64,000 nucleotides of DNA from Sphingobium lactosutens. GTDB taxonomy: Bacteria > Pseudomonadota > Alphaproteobacteria > Sphingomonadales > Sphingomonadaceae. How positions within the stretch are numbered: position 1 is the stretch's first letter; each line of letters starts with the position of its first letter. This document shows positions 48,452 through 57,208 of the stretch, in pieces. The translations under genes were made by a program, and so were the position numbers. The stretch lies in assembly GCF_013393185.1 (NCBI RefSeq), contig NZ_QJQX01000039.1, positions 155,126-219,125 of the forward strand, written 5' to 3'. The notes below the pieces were generated by a model, which was given only the letters and a program-made list of their open reading frames with translations, was not told where the DNA came from and did not search any database.

Positions 48452-48712
48452 CATCCAGTCGTCAACGAACGCGCCCGAAACCTCGAAGAAGGCGTCGCCA
48501 CTCGCACCTCCGACTTCGATGTGGCTTGCATCCAGGCCCATGGCTGGACGGCATACGCCGACGGGCCGAGCGTCTGGGCCGCCACGGTGGGCCCGCCCAA
48601 GATAGTCGCAGCGCTGAAGGCGCTCGCGCCCCAGGATGGCCCCGCTTTCGCTCCGGCAAGCCTGTTCAAGGTCAAGGCTGCATCCGGGGCAAGCTTGGGG
48701 CGCGAGCTTACA
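48452..48712 (+). pseudogene. Remnant of a 3-hydroxyacyl-CoA dehydrogenase C-terminal domain
   Basis: The frame reads HPVVNERARNLEEGVATRTS, DFDVACIQAHGWTAYADG, VWAATVGPPKIVAALKAL and ends GASLGREL. This parallels the end of FadJ/FadB-type multifunctional proteins (MVNEGARILEEG..., DIDV...GYGWPVYRGGPMFWAD). The rest of the enzyme (Rossmann and crotonase parts) is absent, so it is a decayed 3' fragment. The open frame happens to continue upstream through the copy A segment. Confidence 0.6.
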
Positions 48713-48822
48713 GCGATGGACGCGCCGGCAACTGATCCCAACTGCACCGCAGGGCAGGCCAAGGGTCGAATCTGCGCGCTACCGGAACTGCGACCGCGCC
48801 ATGCAGGCAAAGGATTAAGTTT

Positions 48823-49971
48823 ATGAGCAGCGCGCGGATGCCCTCGCGGCGCCCACCGGGCTTGGCGCGGCTTGGCGCATTCCTTTCGCTGCTGATACCG
48901 TCGTGCCTCCTTGCCGCCTTCCTTGAACGACTGGGCCTGCCGGCCGGCCTGCTGCTGGGGCCGATGATAGTCGCGATCATCTTTTCGGCGCGTGGCGGCA
49001 CCTTCCACATCTCCGAGTCCGTGTCCGACGGCAGCCAGGCAATCATCGGCCTTATGATCGCCCCGTCGCTCAACCTGTCGATCCTCGCGACAGCAACCCA
49101 GGAGCCCTGGCTGTTCGTCGGCATCACAGCAACGACCATCTCGCTCAGTATGCTGATCGGGTGGGTGATGACTCGGTGGCGGCTCCTGCCCGGCACTGTC
49201 GCGGTCTGGGGTTCGATGCCGGGGGCGGCGGCGGCAATGGTGATGATGGCGCGTGATGAGGGCGCGCCATGGCAACTGGTTGCCGTGATGAGCTACCTGC
49301 GCATCTGCTTCGTGGCCGTGCTCGCCTCGCTGGTCGCCGCCGTTGCAACCGGCCACACCGAGAGCCCGCCGCCGGGCGGAGCCTGGTTCCCGCCGCTAGA
49401 CGCGCTTGGGCTGGCCCAGACCGTCGTGATCGGCGTAGTTGGCATTTATGGCGGCCGGCTGCTTCGTCTTCCCGCTGCCCAATTGCTCGGACCAATCTTC
49501 CTTGGGGCCGGCCTTGAGGCCGCAGGACTCGTTCGACCGCAGCTGCCGGGCTGGTTGCTGGCAGTATCCTATTTCTTGCTGGCGTGGCGGATCGGACTTG
49601 GCTTCACGCCCGAGATCATCGCGGTTGCCCGCAAGGCGATACCCTGGATCGCAGCGGCGGTCTGCACGCAGATCGGGCTGCTTGCCGGCTGTGGGGCGGT
49701 GCTCGCCCACCTGACCGGGCGTGACCTGATGACCGCCTATCTGGCGATGAGCCCGGGAGGCGTGGACTCGGTCGCGATCATCGGAAGCGCGGTGCCGATC
49801 GATACGCCCTTCGTGTCGTCGATGCAGGTGTTCCGGTTCGTCGTGGTGCTGCTGATTGGTCCCAGCCTCGCTAGGCTCGTCGCGCGGCGCATGCGGTCAG
49901 CAGGTACGAGCGAGTGCGGCGATCAGCCAAAGGTCATGGGCAACATCCCGCACGAGCATCCGACCGACTGA
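48823..49971 (+). CDS. AbrB-family membrane protein (putative transporter)
   Basis: A 382-residue protein with ten or so membrane helices in two homologous halves. Each half has the family glycine/proline pattern (RLGLPAGLLLGPMIVAII; LPAAQLLGPIFLGAGLEA), plus WGSMPGAAAAMVMMARDEGA and AMSPGGVDSVAIIGSA, the signatures of the AbrB/ammonia-monooxygenase-regulator family. The name is historical; transport of an organic acid is a common suggestion. ATG 48823 after AAGGATTAAGTTT. Part of the island cargo. Confidence 0.88.
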   Translation: MSSARMPSRRPPGLARLGAFLSLLIPSCLLAAFLERLGLPAGLLLGPMIVAIIFSARGGTFHISESVSDGSQAIIGLMIAPSLNLSILATATQEPWLFVGITATTISLSMLIGWVMTRWRLLPGTVAVWGSMPGAAAAMVMMARDEGAPWQLVAVMSYLRICFVAVLASLVAAVATGHTESPPPGGAWFPPLDALGLAQTVVIGVVGIYGGRLLRLPAAQLLGPIFLGAGLEAAGLVRPQLPGWLLAVSYFLLAWRIGLGFTPEIIAVARKAIPWIAAAVCTQIGLLAGCGAVLAHLTGRDLMTAYLAMSPGGVDSVAIIGSAVPIDTPFVSSMQVFRFVVVLLIGPSLARLVARRMRSAGTSECGDQPKVMGNIPHEHPTD

Positions 49972-50043
49972 TCAACGGACGTGCTAGCCTGTCGGGACAT
50001 CACCCATTCAGCCGCAAACGCAACGGTCTAAGGGAACAAAACA

Positions 50044-50946
50044 GTGCATGATCTCGGCCCGAATTCGCATCGCTTCGTGTCACAGCGGTTGACGCTCAAC
50101 TATCTCGATTGGGGCAATCCCGACGCGCCCTTGCTCTTGCTCGTCCACGGCGGGATGGATCATGCGCGTAACTGGGACTGGGTGGCGCGCGAGCTGCGCG
50201 ACGACTGGCACATCATCTGCCCCGATCTGCGCGGGCATGGCGACAGCGCCTGGTCTCCGGACGGGAGCTACTCGATGCCATATTACGTCGCCGATCTGGC
50301 GCAGCTGATCCAACAGTGTACAGACGGGCCCGTTTCCATCGTGTCGCATTCGCTCGGTGGCGCGATCTCTCTGCGCTATGCCGGTACCCATCCCGAGCGC
50401 GTCCACCGGCTCGCCGTAATAGAAGGGCTTGGCCCGTCGCCACTCGACCAGACGCCGCAGATCCCGGTCACCGAACGCTGGCGAACCTGGATCGACGAAC
50501 GACGCGCGCTTAGCGGACGTGCGCCGCGTCGTTATGCCTCGATTGAGCAGGCCTATGCCCGCATGCAGCAGAAGAATGCGCATCTGTCCGCAGAACAGGC
50601 GCGACACCTGACAGTGCACGGCACCCGCCGCAACGAGGACGGCACGTACAGCTGGAAGTTCGACAATTATGTCCGGCTGCCGATGCCGACGGACATTACA
50701 AGCGACGAGCTGAGCGATGTCTGGAGCGCTATCGACTGTCCGGTGTGGCTCATACACGGTCGGGACAGCTGGGCGCGCCATCCTGGCGACGACGGGCGCG
50801 CGGACAATTTCAAGCAAGCGATGGTCACAAGCTACGAGCGAGCCGGACACTGGGTCCATCACGACCGGTTCGAAAGTTACGTGGCGGACCTGAAGCGGTT
50901 CCTGTCCGAAGACGAGCCGGCGTCGCTGGTCGCCACCGCCCGGTAG
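50044..50946 (+). CDS. Alpha/beta hydrolase
   Basis: A 300-residue alpha/beta-hydrolase. Oxyanion region LLLVHGGMDHARNWD, nucleophile Ser in SIVSHSLGGAISLRYAG, acid Asp probably in WLIHGRDSWARHP and the catalytic His in GHWVHHDRFESYV. GTG start 50044. This family hydrolyses C-C or ester bonds; here it could cleave an intermediate or CoA-activatable ester. It precedes the porin gene by about 150 bases. Confidence 0.9.
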   Translation: MHDLGPNSHRFVSQRLTLNYLDWGNPDAPLLLLVHGGMDHARNWDWVARELRDDWHIICPDLRGHGDSAWSPDGSYSMPYYVADLAQLIQQCTDGPVSIVSHSLGGAISLRYAGTHPERVHRLAVIEGLGPSPLDQTPQIPVTERWRTWIDERRALSGRAPRRYASIEQAYARMQQKNAHLSAEQARHLTVHGTRRNEDGTYSWKFDNYVRLPMPTDITSDELSDVWSAIDCPVWLIHGRDSWARHPGDDGRADNFKQAMVTSYERAGHWVHHDRFESYVADLKRFLSEDEPASLVATAR

Positions 50947-51098
50947 GCTTCTGTTCTCCAATAGCGGGCAAGAGGAAGTATCGGCGGCCCTGCTCGAGCG
51001 GCTCGATGTTCCTGTCGGTGTCACGGCTCTCTTCGAAGCCGACCAGGAAAAATCTTCCCAACGAATCAGAAGAACAAATTCCAATGGAGGTAACGCCG

Positions 51099-52613
51099 AT
51101 GCTACTTGATCCTTTGTTAAATCCTCCGTTAGGGCCGCGTGTATCTTGGAAATCTGCTGTCCTCTTGTCATCAGCCGTGCTGCTTTTGCCGACTACGGCG
51201 TCAGCTGCACCTCAAGACTTACCCGCAGAAACACCGTCTACAACTCCGCTGGGCTTTCCAGCGATCGAGGCCCCCGAACCGCAAAACGCGTCGACCATCC
51301 CTGTGAATTCGGCCCAGTCGCCCTACCTGTTTAATCTGCAGAATAAACCGGTAACAGCCATAGGTTCTGCGCTGCAGAAAGCCGGGCTCTACCTCAACGG
51401 CTTTGATTTTTCCGAGTTCCAGGGCGTTCCCTCCGGTGGATTCGATGGTGGATCCTATGGGGGGAGTTGGACTCAACTCGGCTTGGACGCCGACATGAAG
51501 AAGATTGCCGGTATCGATGGGGCGAAGATTCACTTTTCTGTCACCGCTATCTCTGGCCGGGGAAGGTGGTGGCAGCATACTGGATCGGTTTTATCAGTCA
51601 CGAGTACTTTCGGAAATCATAACGGTTTGCAGTTGCGTGAATTTGCATGGGATCAAGCCATTCTTTCTGACAAATTGCACATACTGGTTGGCCGATTTAA
51701 CAAAGGCGGCGAATTCGACTCCTCGGAACTGTACTGTCAATTCTCCACAATCATTTGTGCAAGTCCTGTTACCTTTATGGGCAACAACGGTGGCCCACCG
51801 TACGTAACATCAAGCTGGGCAGCACGCGTGCTCTTCAAACCAACGACACACACCTACATCAAGGCGGCAATTTACGCGAACGAGCCGATTCTGACCAGAG
51901 CGGGCCATGGAGGTTGGCCGGGCAAGGACTGGTCCTTCTCGCGCGCGGATGGCGCGCTGCTCCCCGTCGAAATCGGATACAAGACCAGTTTTGCTGACGA
52001 CCTCTATCCGCGCGCATACACGATAGGCGCGACTTTCGACACATCGAGATACAATGATCCGATCAGAAACGTCGCTGGCGAGAATTTGGTTATCTATGGT
52101 GGAACACCGCTTCAACATACCAAGCAGAGTTCAGTCTATCTCCAGGCACAACAGATGGTATGGAAGCCAGATCCGAGGGGCACCCGAGGGCTGACACTCT
52201 TTGGCGCGGCCAATGTAACGACCAAGGGAAACCCGCCGATAAGTGCCGGTATCGTGCTAGGCGCGCTCGATTACGGGCCATTTAAAGCTCGTCCAAATGA
52301 TACGGCGGGTATCGTATTTCAGACCCTATGGATCGACCGTTCCACGCGCCGTGTCGCTAACGACATCGTCCGCCTGCAGGGAATAGATCATAAATTCTCG
52401 AGGAAGGAGTACATGGTGGAAGTGAACTATGGTGCAGCGGTTGCACCAGGGCTCAAGATACAACCATATCTCGAATATATCTGGCACCCGGATCAAATCT
52501 ATTTCCCCAACCCGCGGCCAGGCGTGACGCATGCGTTGCAGATCGGAGTAATGCTCGATTTCGAGCTGAACGAAGCATTTGGCCTACCGAGACTCCGGCG
52601 TACGAATTTTTGA
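51099..52613 (+). CDS. OprB-family carbohydrate-selective porin
   Basis: A 504-residue outer-membrane porin. Signal peptide SAVLLSSAVLLLPTTASAAP. Strand motifs FDFSEFQGVPSGG, LREFAWDQAI, HILVGRFNKGGEFD, MGNNGGPPYVTSSW and PYLEYIWHPDQIYFPNPRPG match OprB. ATG 51099 is preceded by GGAGG inside an upstream ATG (51084), which I therefore reject. Base composition is lower in GC than neighbours, a sign of transfer. The last residues (LPRLRRTNF) abut an IS110 remnant on the other strand, so the natural C-terminus may be altered. Confidence 0.88.
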   Translation: MLLDPLLNPPLGPRVSWKSAVLLSSAVLLLPTTASAAPQDLPAETPSTTPLGFPAIEAPEPQNASTIPVNSAQSPYLFNLQNKPVTAIGSALQKAGLYLNGFDFSEFQGVPSGGFDGGSYGGSWTQLGLDADMKKIAGIDGAKIHFSVTAISGRGRWWQHTGSVLSVTSTFGNHNGLQLREFAWDQAILSDKLHILVGRFNKGGEFDSSELYCQFSTIICASPVTFMGNNGGPPYVTSSWAARVLFKPTTHTYIKAAIYANEPILTRAGHGGWPGKDWSFSRADGALLPVEIGYKTSFADDLYPRAYTIGATFDTSRYNDPIRNVAGENLVIYGGTPLQHTKQSSVYLQAQQMVWKPDPRGTRGLTLFGAANVTTKGNPPISAGIVLGALDYGPFKARPNDTAGIVFQTLWIDRSTRRVANDIVRLQGIDHKFSRKEYMVEVNYGAAVAPGLKIQPYLEYIWHPDQIYFPNPRPGVTHALQIGVMLDFELNEAFGLPRLRRTNF

Positions 52614-52805
52614 TCCAGATGGAAAACGAGCCCAGCTGGCCTTGCCACATGTCGACCGCTGGCGCGGCATCAGGCCCAGCCACGCGAAAAAGTTTCGTCC
52701 GCTGGCGACGGCGCGTAGATCGGACGCGAACGCGATGATAGCGCAGGCAGTCTCCGGCCCGACACCGGAAACTGTCTGATCGATGGCGTCGAAGCGCTGG
52801 AACGT
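52608..52805 (-). pseudogene. IS110-family transposase C-terminal remnant
   Basis: The minus-strand frame reads GVGPETACAIIAFASDLRAV, ASGRNFFAWLGLMPRQRSTC and GKASWARFPSGSKIR, matching the Transposase_20 end of IS110 enzymes (G-G-P-x-T-A...SGRxxAAWLGLxPRQxSxGGKxRLGRISKxGxxxxR). Only about 65 residues remain, directly against the porin stop. The rest of the gap to 53019 has no supportable gene. Confidence 0.7.
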
Positions 52806-53019
52806 AAAGCGAATGATGGCAGCCAAGTAGTAGGAGTTGAGAGAGGGCAAACGGTGCGGATCGCACCGTTGCTGCCGGGCCAGGAGAATGATCCGAGCTG
52901 CACTGGCACGGAACACCGGTTGTTCGTGAACGGATGATTTCATTTGTGCACAACACTATAGCAAGGAACAGATTTTTCCCTCAGGTTTGCGGGAAAAGGT
53001 AACAATCGGAGAATACGCC

Positions 53020-53766
53020 TTGCGCGAACTATCCCCAGGCTTTTGGAACATTCGGGGTTCCTTTGAGATCGACGGCATGGGGGATGTCGGCACCCATATG
53101 TCGCTTATCCGCAAGGGCGACGGCCGGTTTTTGGCGATTGATAGCTACGCCCTTGAAGATAGAGACCGGCAGGCGCTGTTGGCCCTGACGGATAATGGCT
53201 TGGCCATCGACGCGATCATCAATGTTCACCCCTTCCATACCGTTTTTTGTCGCACGATGCATCAACTCGTCCCGGAGGCGCGGTTGATCGGAACGCGGCG
53301 TCACCATAGGGAGGCACCCGAGCTGCCATGGGATCCTCTGCCAATCGAACATGCGGAATGCCAACGGCATTTTATGGCCGACCTGGAATTCGCAATCCCC
53401 GATGGCGTCGACTTCGTCTGCTACGACGATCGCGTCCATGTCGCCTCTGTGTTGGTTCGCCATCGACCCAGTCGAATAGTCCATGTTGACGACACGCTGA
53501 ACGTCCAGCAGCTGCCGGGGCGATCACAATCAAAGCTGCAGTTCCATCCTCTGCTGGCGAGCGCGCTGCAACCAGAAGCCGGGGCCGCCGACGCGTTCGC
53601 GAGCTGGGCGCGCAACCTTGCCGAACGCTGGGCCGAGACGCCCGCCGTCTGCGCTGCCCACAATGCGGTGCGTTCGCTACGGCCGGACGGCTGGCGCGAG
53701 GAAGTACTCGGCGCGCTCGCTGCCGTCGATAAGGCGCTGGTCGCGCACCGTTTGAACCACGGTTGA
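53020..53766 (+). CDS. Degenerate metallo-beta-lactamase-like protein
   Basis: A 248-residue protein with an MBL-like strand order, but the metal motif HxHxDH is replaced by HPFHTVFCRTMH, and the later ligand region reads VHVDDTLNV. I recall such proteins in sphingomonads as conserved hypothetical. TTG 53020 (MRELSPGFWNIRG) has GGAGAA six bases before it; an in-frame TTG at 52987 is possible. Enzymatic activity is uncertain because the zinc site is incomplete. Confidence 0.7.
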   Translation: MRELSPGFWNIRGSFEIDGMGDVGTHMSLIRKGDGRFLAIDSYALEDRDRQALLALTDNGLAIDAIINVHPFHTVFCRTMHQLVPEARLIGTRRHHREAPELPWDPLPIEHAECQRHFMADLEFAIPDGVDFVCYDDRVHVASVLVRHRPSRIVHVDDTLNVQQLPGRSQSKLQFHPLLASALQPEAGAADAFASWARNLAERWAETPAVCAAHNAVRSLRPDGWREEVLGALAAVDKALVAHRLNHG

Positions 53767-53913
53767 TTACTCATTTCCAGAAAGAAGCCCTTGCGCGAAT
53801 CGACATTCGGGATTCCCAACGAGGCTGATCGCTGACCGGTTTGCAGCTACTCGCGAAATACACGGCTGACAGCGTCAATGGTCACTACAACTAAACAGCT
53901 CCGTCAGGAGAAA

Positions 53914-54095
53914 TATATTGTGCCGCGGCTTCTGGAGGGCACAATCATGTTGATCGTCAGCCGAATGAACTCGACCTCTAGGGGGTTCGCCAGGCGCAAC
54001 GGAAACGGAGAGTATATTCGATCAGGTCGATGCTAGCGCAGAGTATCGCAACATCGCGGTCCTCGCTGATCGCAGATTTCATCTGAGAAGTCCCG
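53914..54095 (+). repeat. Diverged repeat unit, copy B (palindrome + FDQVD segment)
   Basis: A 29-base palindrome with arms ATTGTGCC (53917) and GGCACAAT (to 53945) is followed about 70 bases later by a frame reading SIFDQVDASAEYRNIAVLAD. This is aligned with copy A at 48152, with conservative residue changes (K/E, H/R, D/N, V/L). It lies in the 630-base gap before the acyl-CoA dehydrogenase gene, the rest of which shows no gene. Confidence 0.5.
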
Positions 54096-54396
54096 TCTCG
54101 CAAGTGTGGCCCGAGCCTGGGGGAACATAGTCCACTCCCGGTCGCGGTGCAGGCTGATGAGGAATGTAAGGCACTGACTGGCCTGGTCCAAGCCAACCGT
54201 GACCTTGCATATGCAAACTGAGCTTCCTGACCGGCTGTCATACCGGCCTGCGCCTTCGGGGAATGGCGGCGACAACTCCAAGCTGCGGGGCAGCACGAAC
54301 GCCGTGTGGTCTTTCAAGCGATGAGTGAAGCGAAAAGGAAAAGAAATTAGTGTGGGAGAGCTACATCTTGATCAGCCTTGTTCCTGAGTACATGCC

Positions 54397-55596
54397 ATGG
54401 GCTTGCGCCGTCCAATGAGTATGGGGAAAGCCGCTTCTCCGACCGGCGCAGAGATCGCTTCGCGGGTCGAAGCATTCGTGCGCGAGATTGTCGTTCCATA
54501 TGAGACCGATCCACGGCGGGACCATCACGATTGTCCAACCGATGAACTGGTTTTTGAGATGCGAGAAAAGGCGCGCGCCGCTGGTGTGTTGACGCCACAT
54601 ATCCTCCCGGACGGAAGCCACCTTTCCCAATGTGAGACGGCCGTGGTTCTTGCCCGTACGGGCCTCTCGCCCTTGGGGCCCCTCGCATGCAACACCGCGT
54701 CGCCTGACGAAGGCAATATGTATTTGCTGAGTAAGGTCGCCAACCCCGCCCTAAAGGACCGGTTTCTGAAGCCCTTGGTCGAGGGTAGGGCACGATCCGC
54801 CTTCTTCATGACCGAACCGGCCATGGATGGCGGCGCAGGCTCCGATCCATCGATGATGCGCACCACGTGCAGACGTGACGGCGATCATTGGGTCATCAAT
54901 GGCCGAAAGGCGTTCATTACGGGAGTCGAGGGCGCCCATGTCGGCATAGTCATGGCCAAGTCCGACGAGGGCGCTTGCATGTTCCTGGTCGATCTACCCG
55001 ATCCCGCTGTGAGGATCGAACGGGTACCCAATACGATCGACAGTTCCATGCCGGGTGGCCATGCTGTGGTCGCACTCGAGAATTTGCGCGTGGCCGCCGA
55101 TCAGATGCTCGGTCAACCCGGTGAGGGCTTTCATAGCGCTCAGATCCGACTTGCCCCCGCCCGCCTGTCCCATTGCATGCGCTGGCTGGGCACATGCCGG
55201 CGTGCCAACGAAATTGCCACCGATTATGTCTGTCGCCGTGAGGCCTTTGGCAAGACGCTGATCGATCACGAAGGCGTCGGCTTCATGCTGGCCGAGAACC
55301 TTATCGAACTTAAGCAGGCCGAACTGATGATCGACTGGTGTGCGTCCGTGCTTGACGAGGGGCATCTCGGCGTAGCGGAGAGCTCGATGGTAAAGATCGC
55401 GGTTTCGGAGGGCCTCATGCGGGTGGCTGACCGCTGCGTCCAGGTGATGGGAGGGACCGGCGTCTCGAGCGAGACGATCGTCGAACAGGTTTTCCGCGAG
55501 ATCCGCGCCTTCAGAATCTACGACGGGCCGACCGAAGTGCACAAATGGAGCTTGGCCAAAAAGGTGAAGCGCGACTGGAAGGCTCGGCAACAATGA
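54397..55596 (+). CDS. Acyl-CoA dehydrogenase family protein, ACAD10/11-like
   Basis: A 399-residue FAD enzyme fold. FAD/substrate motifs FFMTEPAMDGGAGSDPSMMRT and HWVINGRKAFITGV are clear, then REAFGKTLIDHEGVGFMLAE and QVMGGTGVSSETIVEQVFREIRAFRIYDGPTEVH. The position of the usual catalytic Glu (YEGT) holds YDGPTEVH at residues 375-382, as in ACAD11-type enzymes. Its stop overlaps the start of an APH kinase gene (ATGA). In ACAD10/11 the two activities are fused, which suggests phosphorylated hydroxyacyl-CoA chemistry. ATG 54397; ATG 54415 is also possible. Confidence 0.9.
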   Translation: MGLRRPMSMGKAASPTGAEIASRVEAFVREIVVPYETDPRRDHHDCPTDELVFEMREKARAAGVLTPHILPDGSHLSQCETAVVLARTGLSPLGPLACNTASPDEGNMYLLSKVANPALKDRFLKPLVEGRARSAFFMTEPAMDGGAGSDPSMMRTTCRRDGDHWVINGRKAFITGVEGAHVGIVMAKSDEGACMFLVDLPDPAVRIERVPNTIDSSMPGGHAVVALENLRVAADQMLGQPGEGFHSAQIRLAPARLSHCMRWLGTCRRANEIATDYVCRREAFGKTLIDHEGVGFMLAENLIELKQAELMIDWCASVLDEGHLGVAESSMVKIAVSEGLMRVADRCVQVMGGTGVSSETIVEQVFREIRAFRIYDGPTEVHKWSLAKKVKRDWKARQQ

Positions 55597-56663
55597 CCAC
55601 GGAAACGTCGGACAATCTGGGCACCACAGCAGTGCGTGCAAACCACCAGTTCAATGAAGCGGCCCTATCCAAGTGGATGACGGCGCATGTCGAAGACTTC
55701 AGGGGACCGCTCTCCGTGGAGCAGTTTAAAGGCGGGCAGTCGAACCCGACGTACAAGCTGACTACGCCGATGCGCTCCTACGTTTTGAGACGAAAACCGC
55801 CTGGCCCGCTGCTCAAGGGCGCCCATGCGATCGACCGGGAGGCACGGATATTGTCGGCGCTCGGCGAGACGGGTTTCCCGGTCCCGCATGTCTTCGCCGT
55901 TTGCACAGACGACGACGTGATTGGCAGCTGGTTCTATATCATGGAGATGGTCGAAGGACGTGTCTTTTGGGATGCCACTTTCCCCGAAGTCCGCAATGAA
56001 GACAGGCGGCGATATTTCGATGCGATGAACGAAACACTGGCCTTGCTTCACGGGTTCGACCCGGAAGCGCTCGCCCTGGGAGATTATGGCCGGCCGGGGA
56101 ATTACTTCGAGCGCCAGATTGCCCGGTGGTCGAAGCAATATCGCGAGGATCCGGAAGCGGGACGCGATGCCGAAATGGACCGGCTCATCGAATGGCTTCC
56201 GGCCAATATCCCGCCCGGAGACGAAGCGGCAGTGGTTCATGGCGACTTCCGGTGTGACAATCTGATCTTCCACCCCATCGAACCGCGTGTGATCGCCGTA
56301 CTGGATTGGGAGCTTTCAACGCTTGGGAACCCGTTGGCTGATTTCGCCTACCACGCCATGATGTTCAGGATGCCCCCGGACATCGTCGCTGGCCTGGGGG
56401 GTGCCGACCTCGCGAAGCTCGGCATTCCGTCGGAGGCGGACTATCTCGCGGCTTATCTCCGAAATGCCGGCAGGCCGGAAATCCGTCCTGAGGAGTACAA
56501 CTTCTACATCACATTCAATCTCTTCCGGCTCGCCGCGATTTTTCACGGGATCAAGGGGCGTGTGATCCGGGGGACTGCTGCGTCTGCCCACGCGCGGGAT
56601 CGCGCCGCGAACTATCCTCGCCTGGCAAGGCTCGCTTGCCAGAGCATGGATGCTCCAATCTGA
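55593..56663 (+). CDS. APH-family acyl-CoA-linked kinase (ACAD10/11 kinase-domain-like)
   Basis: A 356-residue kinase. N-terminal GGQSNPTYKLTTPMRSYVLRRKPPGPLLKGAH is the sugar-kinase-like start typical of ACAD10/11 kinase domains and LvaA. The catalytic loop HGDFRCDN is at about 216-223, followed by IAVLDWELSTLGNPLADFAY (metal Asp). All key residues are intact. ATG 55593 overlaps the dehydrogenase stop, giving coupled translation. Proposed role: phosphorylate a 4-hydroxyacyl-CoA for elimination by the dehydrogenase homologue (inference). Confidence 0.9.
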   Translation: MTTETSDNLGTTAVRANHQFNEAALSKWMTAHVEDFRGPLSVEQFKGGQSNPTYKLTTPMRSYVLRRKPPGPLLKGAHAIDREARILSALGETGFPVPHVFAVCTDDDVIGSWFYIMEMVEGRVFWDATFPEVRNEDRRRYFDAMNETLALLHGFDPEALALGDYGRPGNYFERQIARWSKQYREDPEAGRDAEMDRLIEWLPANIPPGDEAAVVHGDFRCDNLIFHPIEPRVIAVLDWELSTLGNPLADFAYHAMMFRMPPDIVAGLGGADLAKLGIPSEADYLAAYLRNAGRPEIRPEEYNFYITFNLFRLAAIFHGIKGRVIRGTAASAHARDRAANYPRLARLACQSMDAPI

Positions 56664-56836
56664 ACTTGGAGCTGTTCAACCACTGCGAACCGCCGGAACA
56701 ACCAGATCGTTTCCGGCTCAGAACCAGCCACCCTGTTTAATTCAGCTAAACATTGCGACTGCCATTACTGGTTTGTCCGCAGGCAGGTTGTAAGTGAAAA
56801 CATCGCCAACAAAACTCAATCTACAGGTAGAATGGG

Positions 56837-57208
56837 ATGAGGATTTCTAAATACGGCCATTCTCATATGGCGAACGATGGTCAGCAGACCATCCTGTGCG
56901 GCGCACTCATGTCGCAGGGCGAGATTCGTTTCCCGCCGCCCGAATTTCTGATCGGCGATGAGACGGCGACACCAGTCCCTTTGTCGCCAATCGGCCAGCT
57001 CTATACCTATACGACGGTTCACCCCGGCAAAGCGCCGGCCTACTCGCTGGCCATGGTCGATTTCGATCACGGACTGCGGATATTCGGCCGTTTGTTGCTC
57101 GGCGAAGCGCCCCCCGCCCTCGGAAGCAATGTCCGGGTCGTCCCTTTCACCTTGTCCGAAGGAGAAATCGACTTCGCCTTCGAGCCTGTTGAGGAGGATG
57201 CAGCATGA
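56837..57208 (+). CDS. DUF35 OB-fold protein, zinc ribbon degenerated
   Basis: A 123-residue partner protein of SCP-x-type thiolases. The OB-fold part is present (GQLYTYTTVHPGKAPAYSLAMVDFDHGLRIFGRLLL...VRVVPF). The N-terminal rubredoxin-like zinc ribbon normally has four Cys; here the equivalent segment ILCGALMSQGEIRFPPPEFLIG keeps only one. ATG 56837 chosen; ATG 56867 is possible. Stop overlaps the thiolase start (ATGA), so the two are probably a complex. Confidence 0.82.
   Translation: MRISKYGHSHMANDGQQTILCGALMSQGEIRFPPPEFLIGDETATPVPLSPIGQLYTYTTVHPGKAPAYSLAMVDFDHGLRIFGRLLLGEAPPALGSNVRVVPFTLSEGEIDFAFEPVEEDAA

Noticed and set aside
48451..49356. 301-codon minus-strand frame opposite the AbrB-type gene
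   Set aside because: Low-complexity Arg/Gly/Pro composition and the opposite strand has clear membrane helices.
53978..54241. 87-codon minus-strand frame over repeat copy B
   Set aside because: Copy A and copy B agree better, with conservative changes, in the plus frame (IFDQVD); the minus frame has no family.
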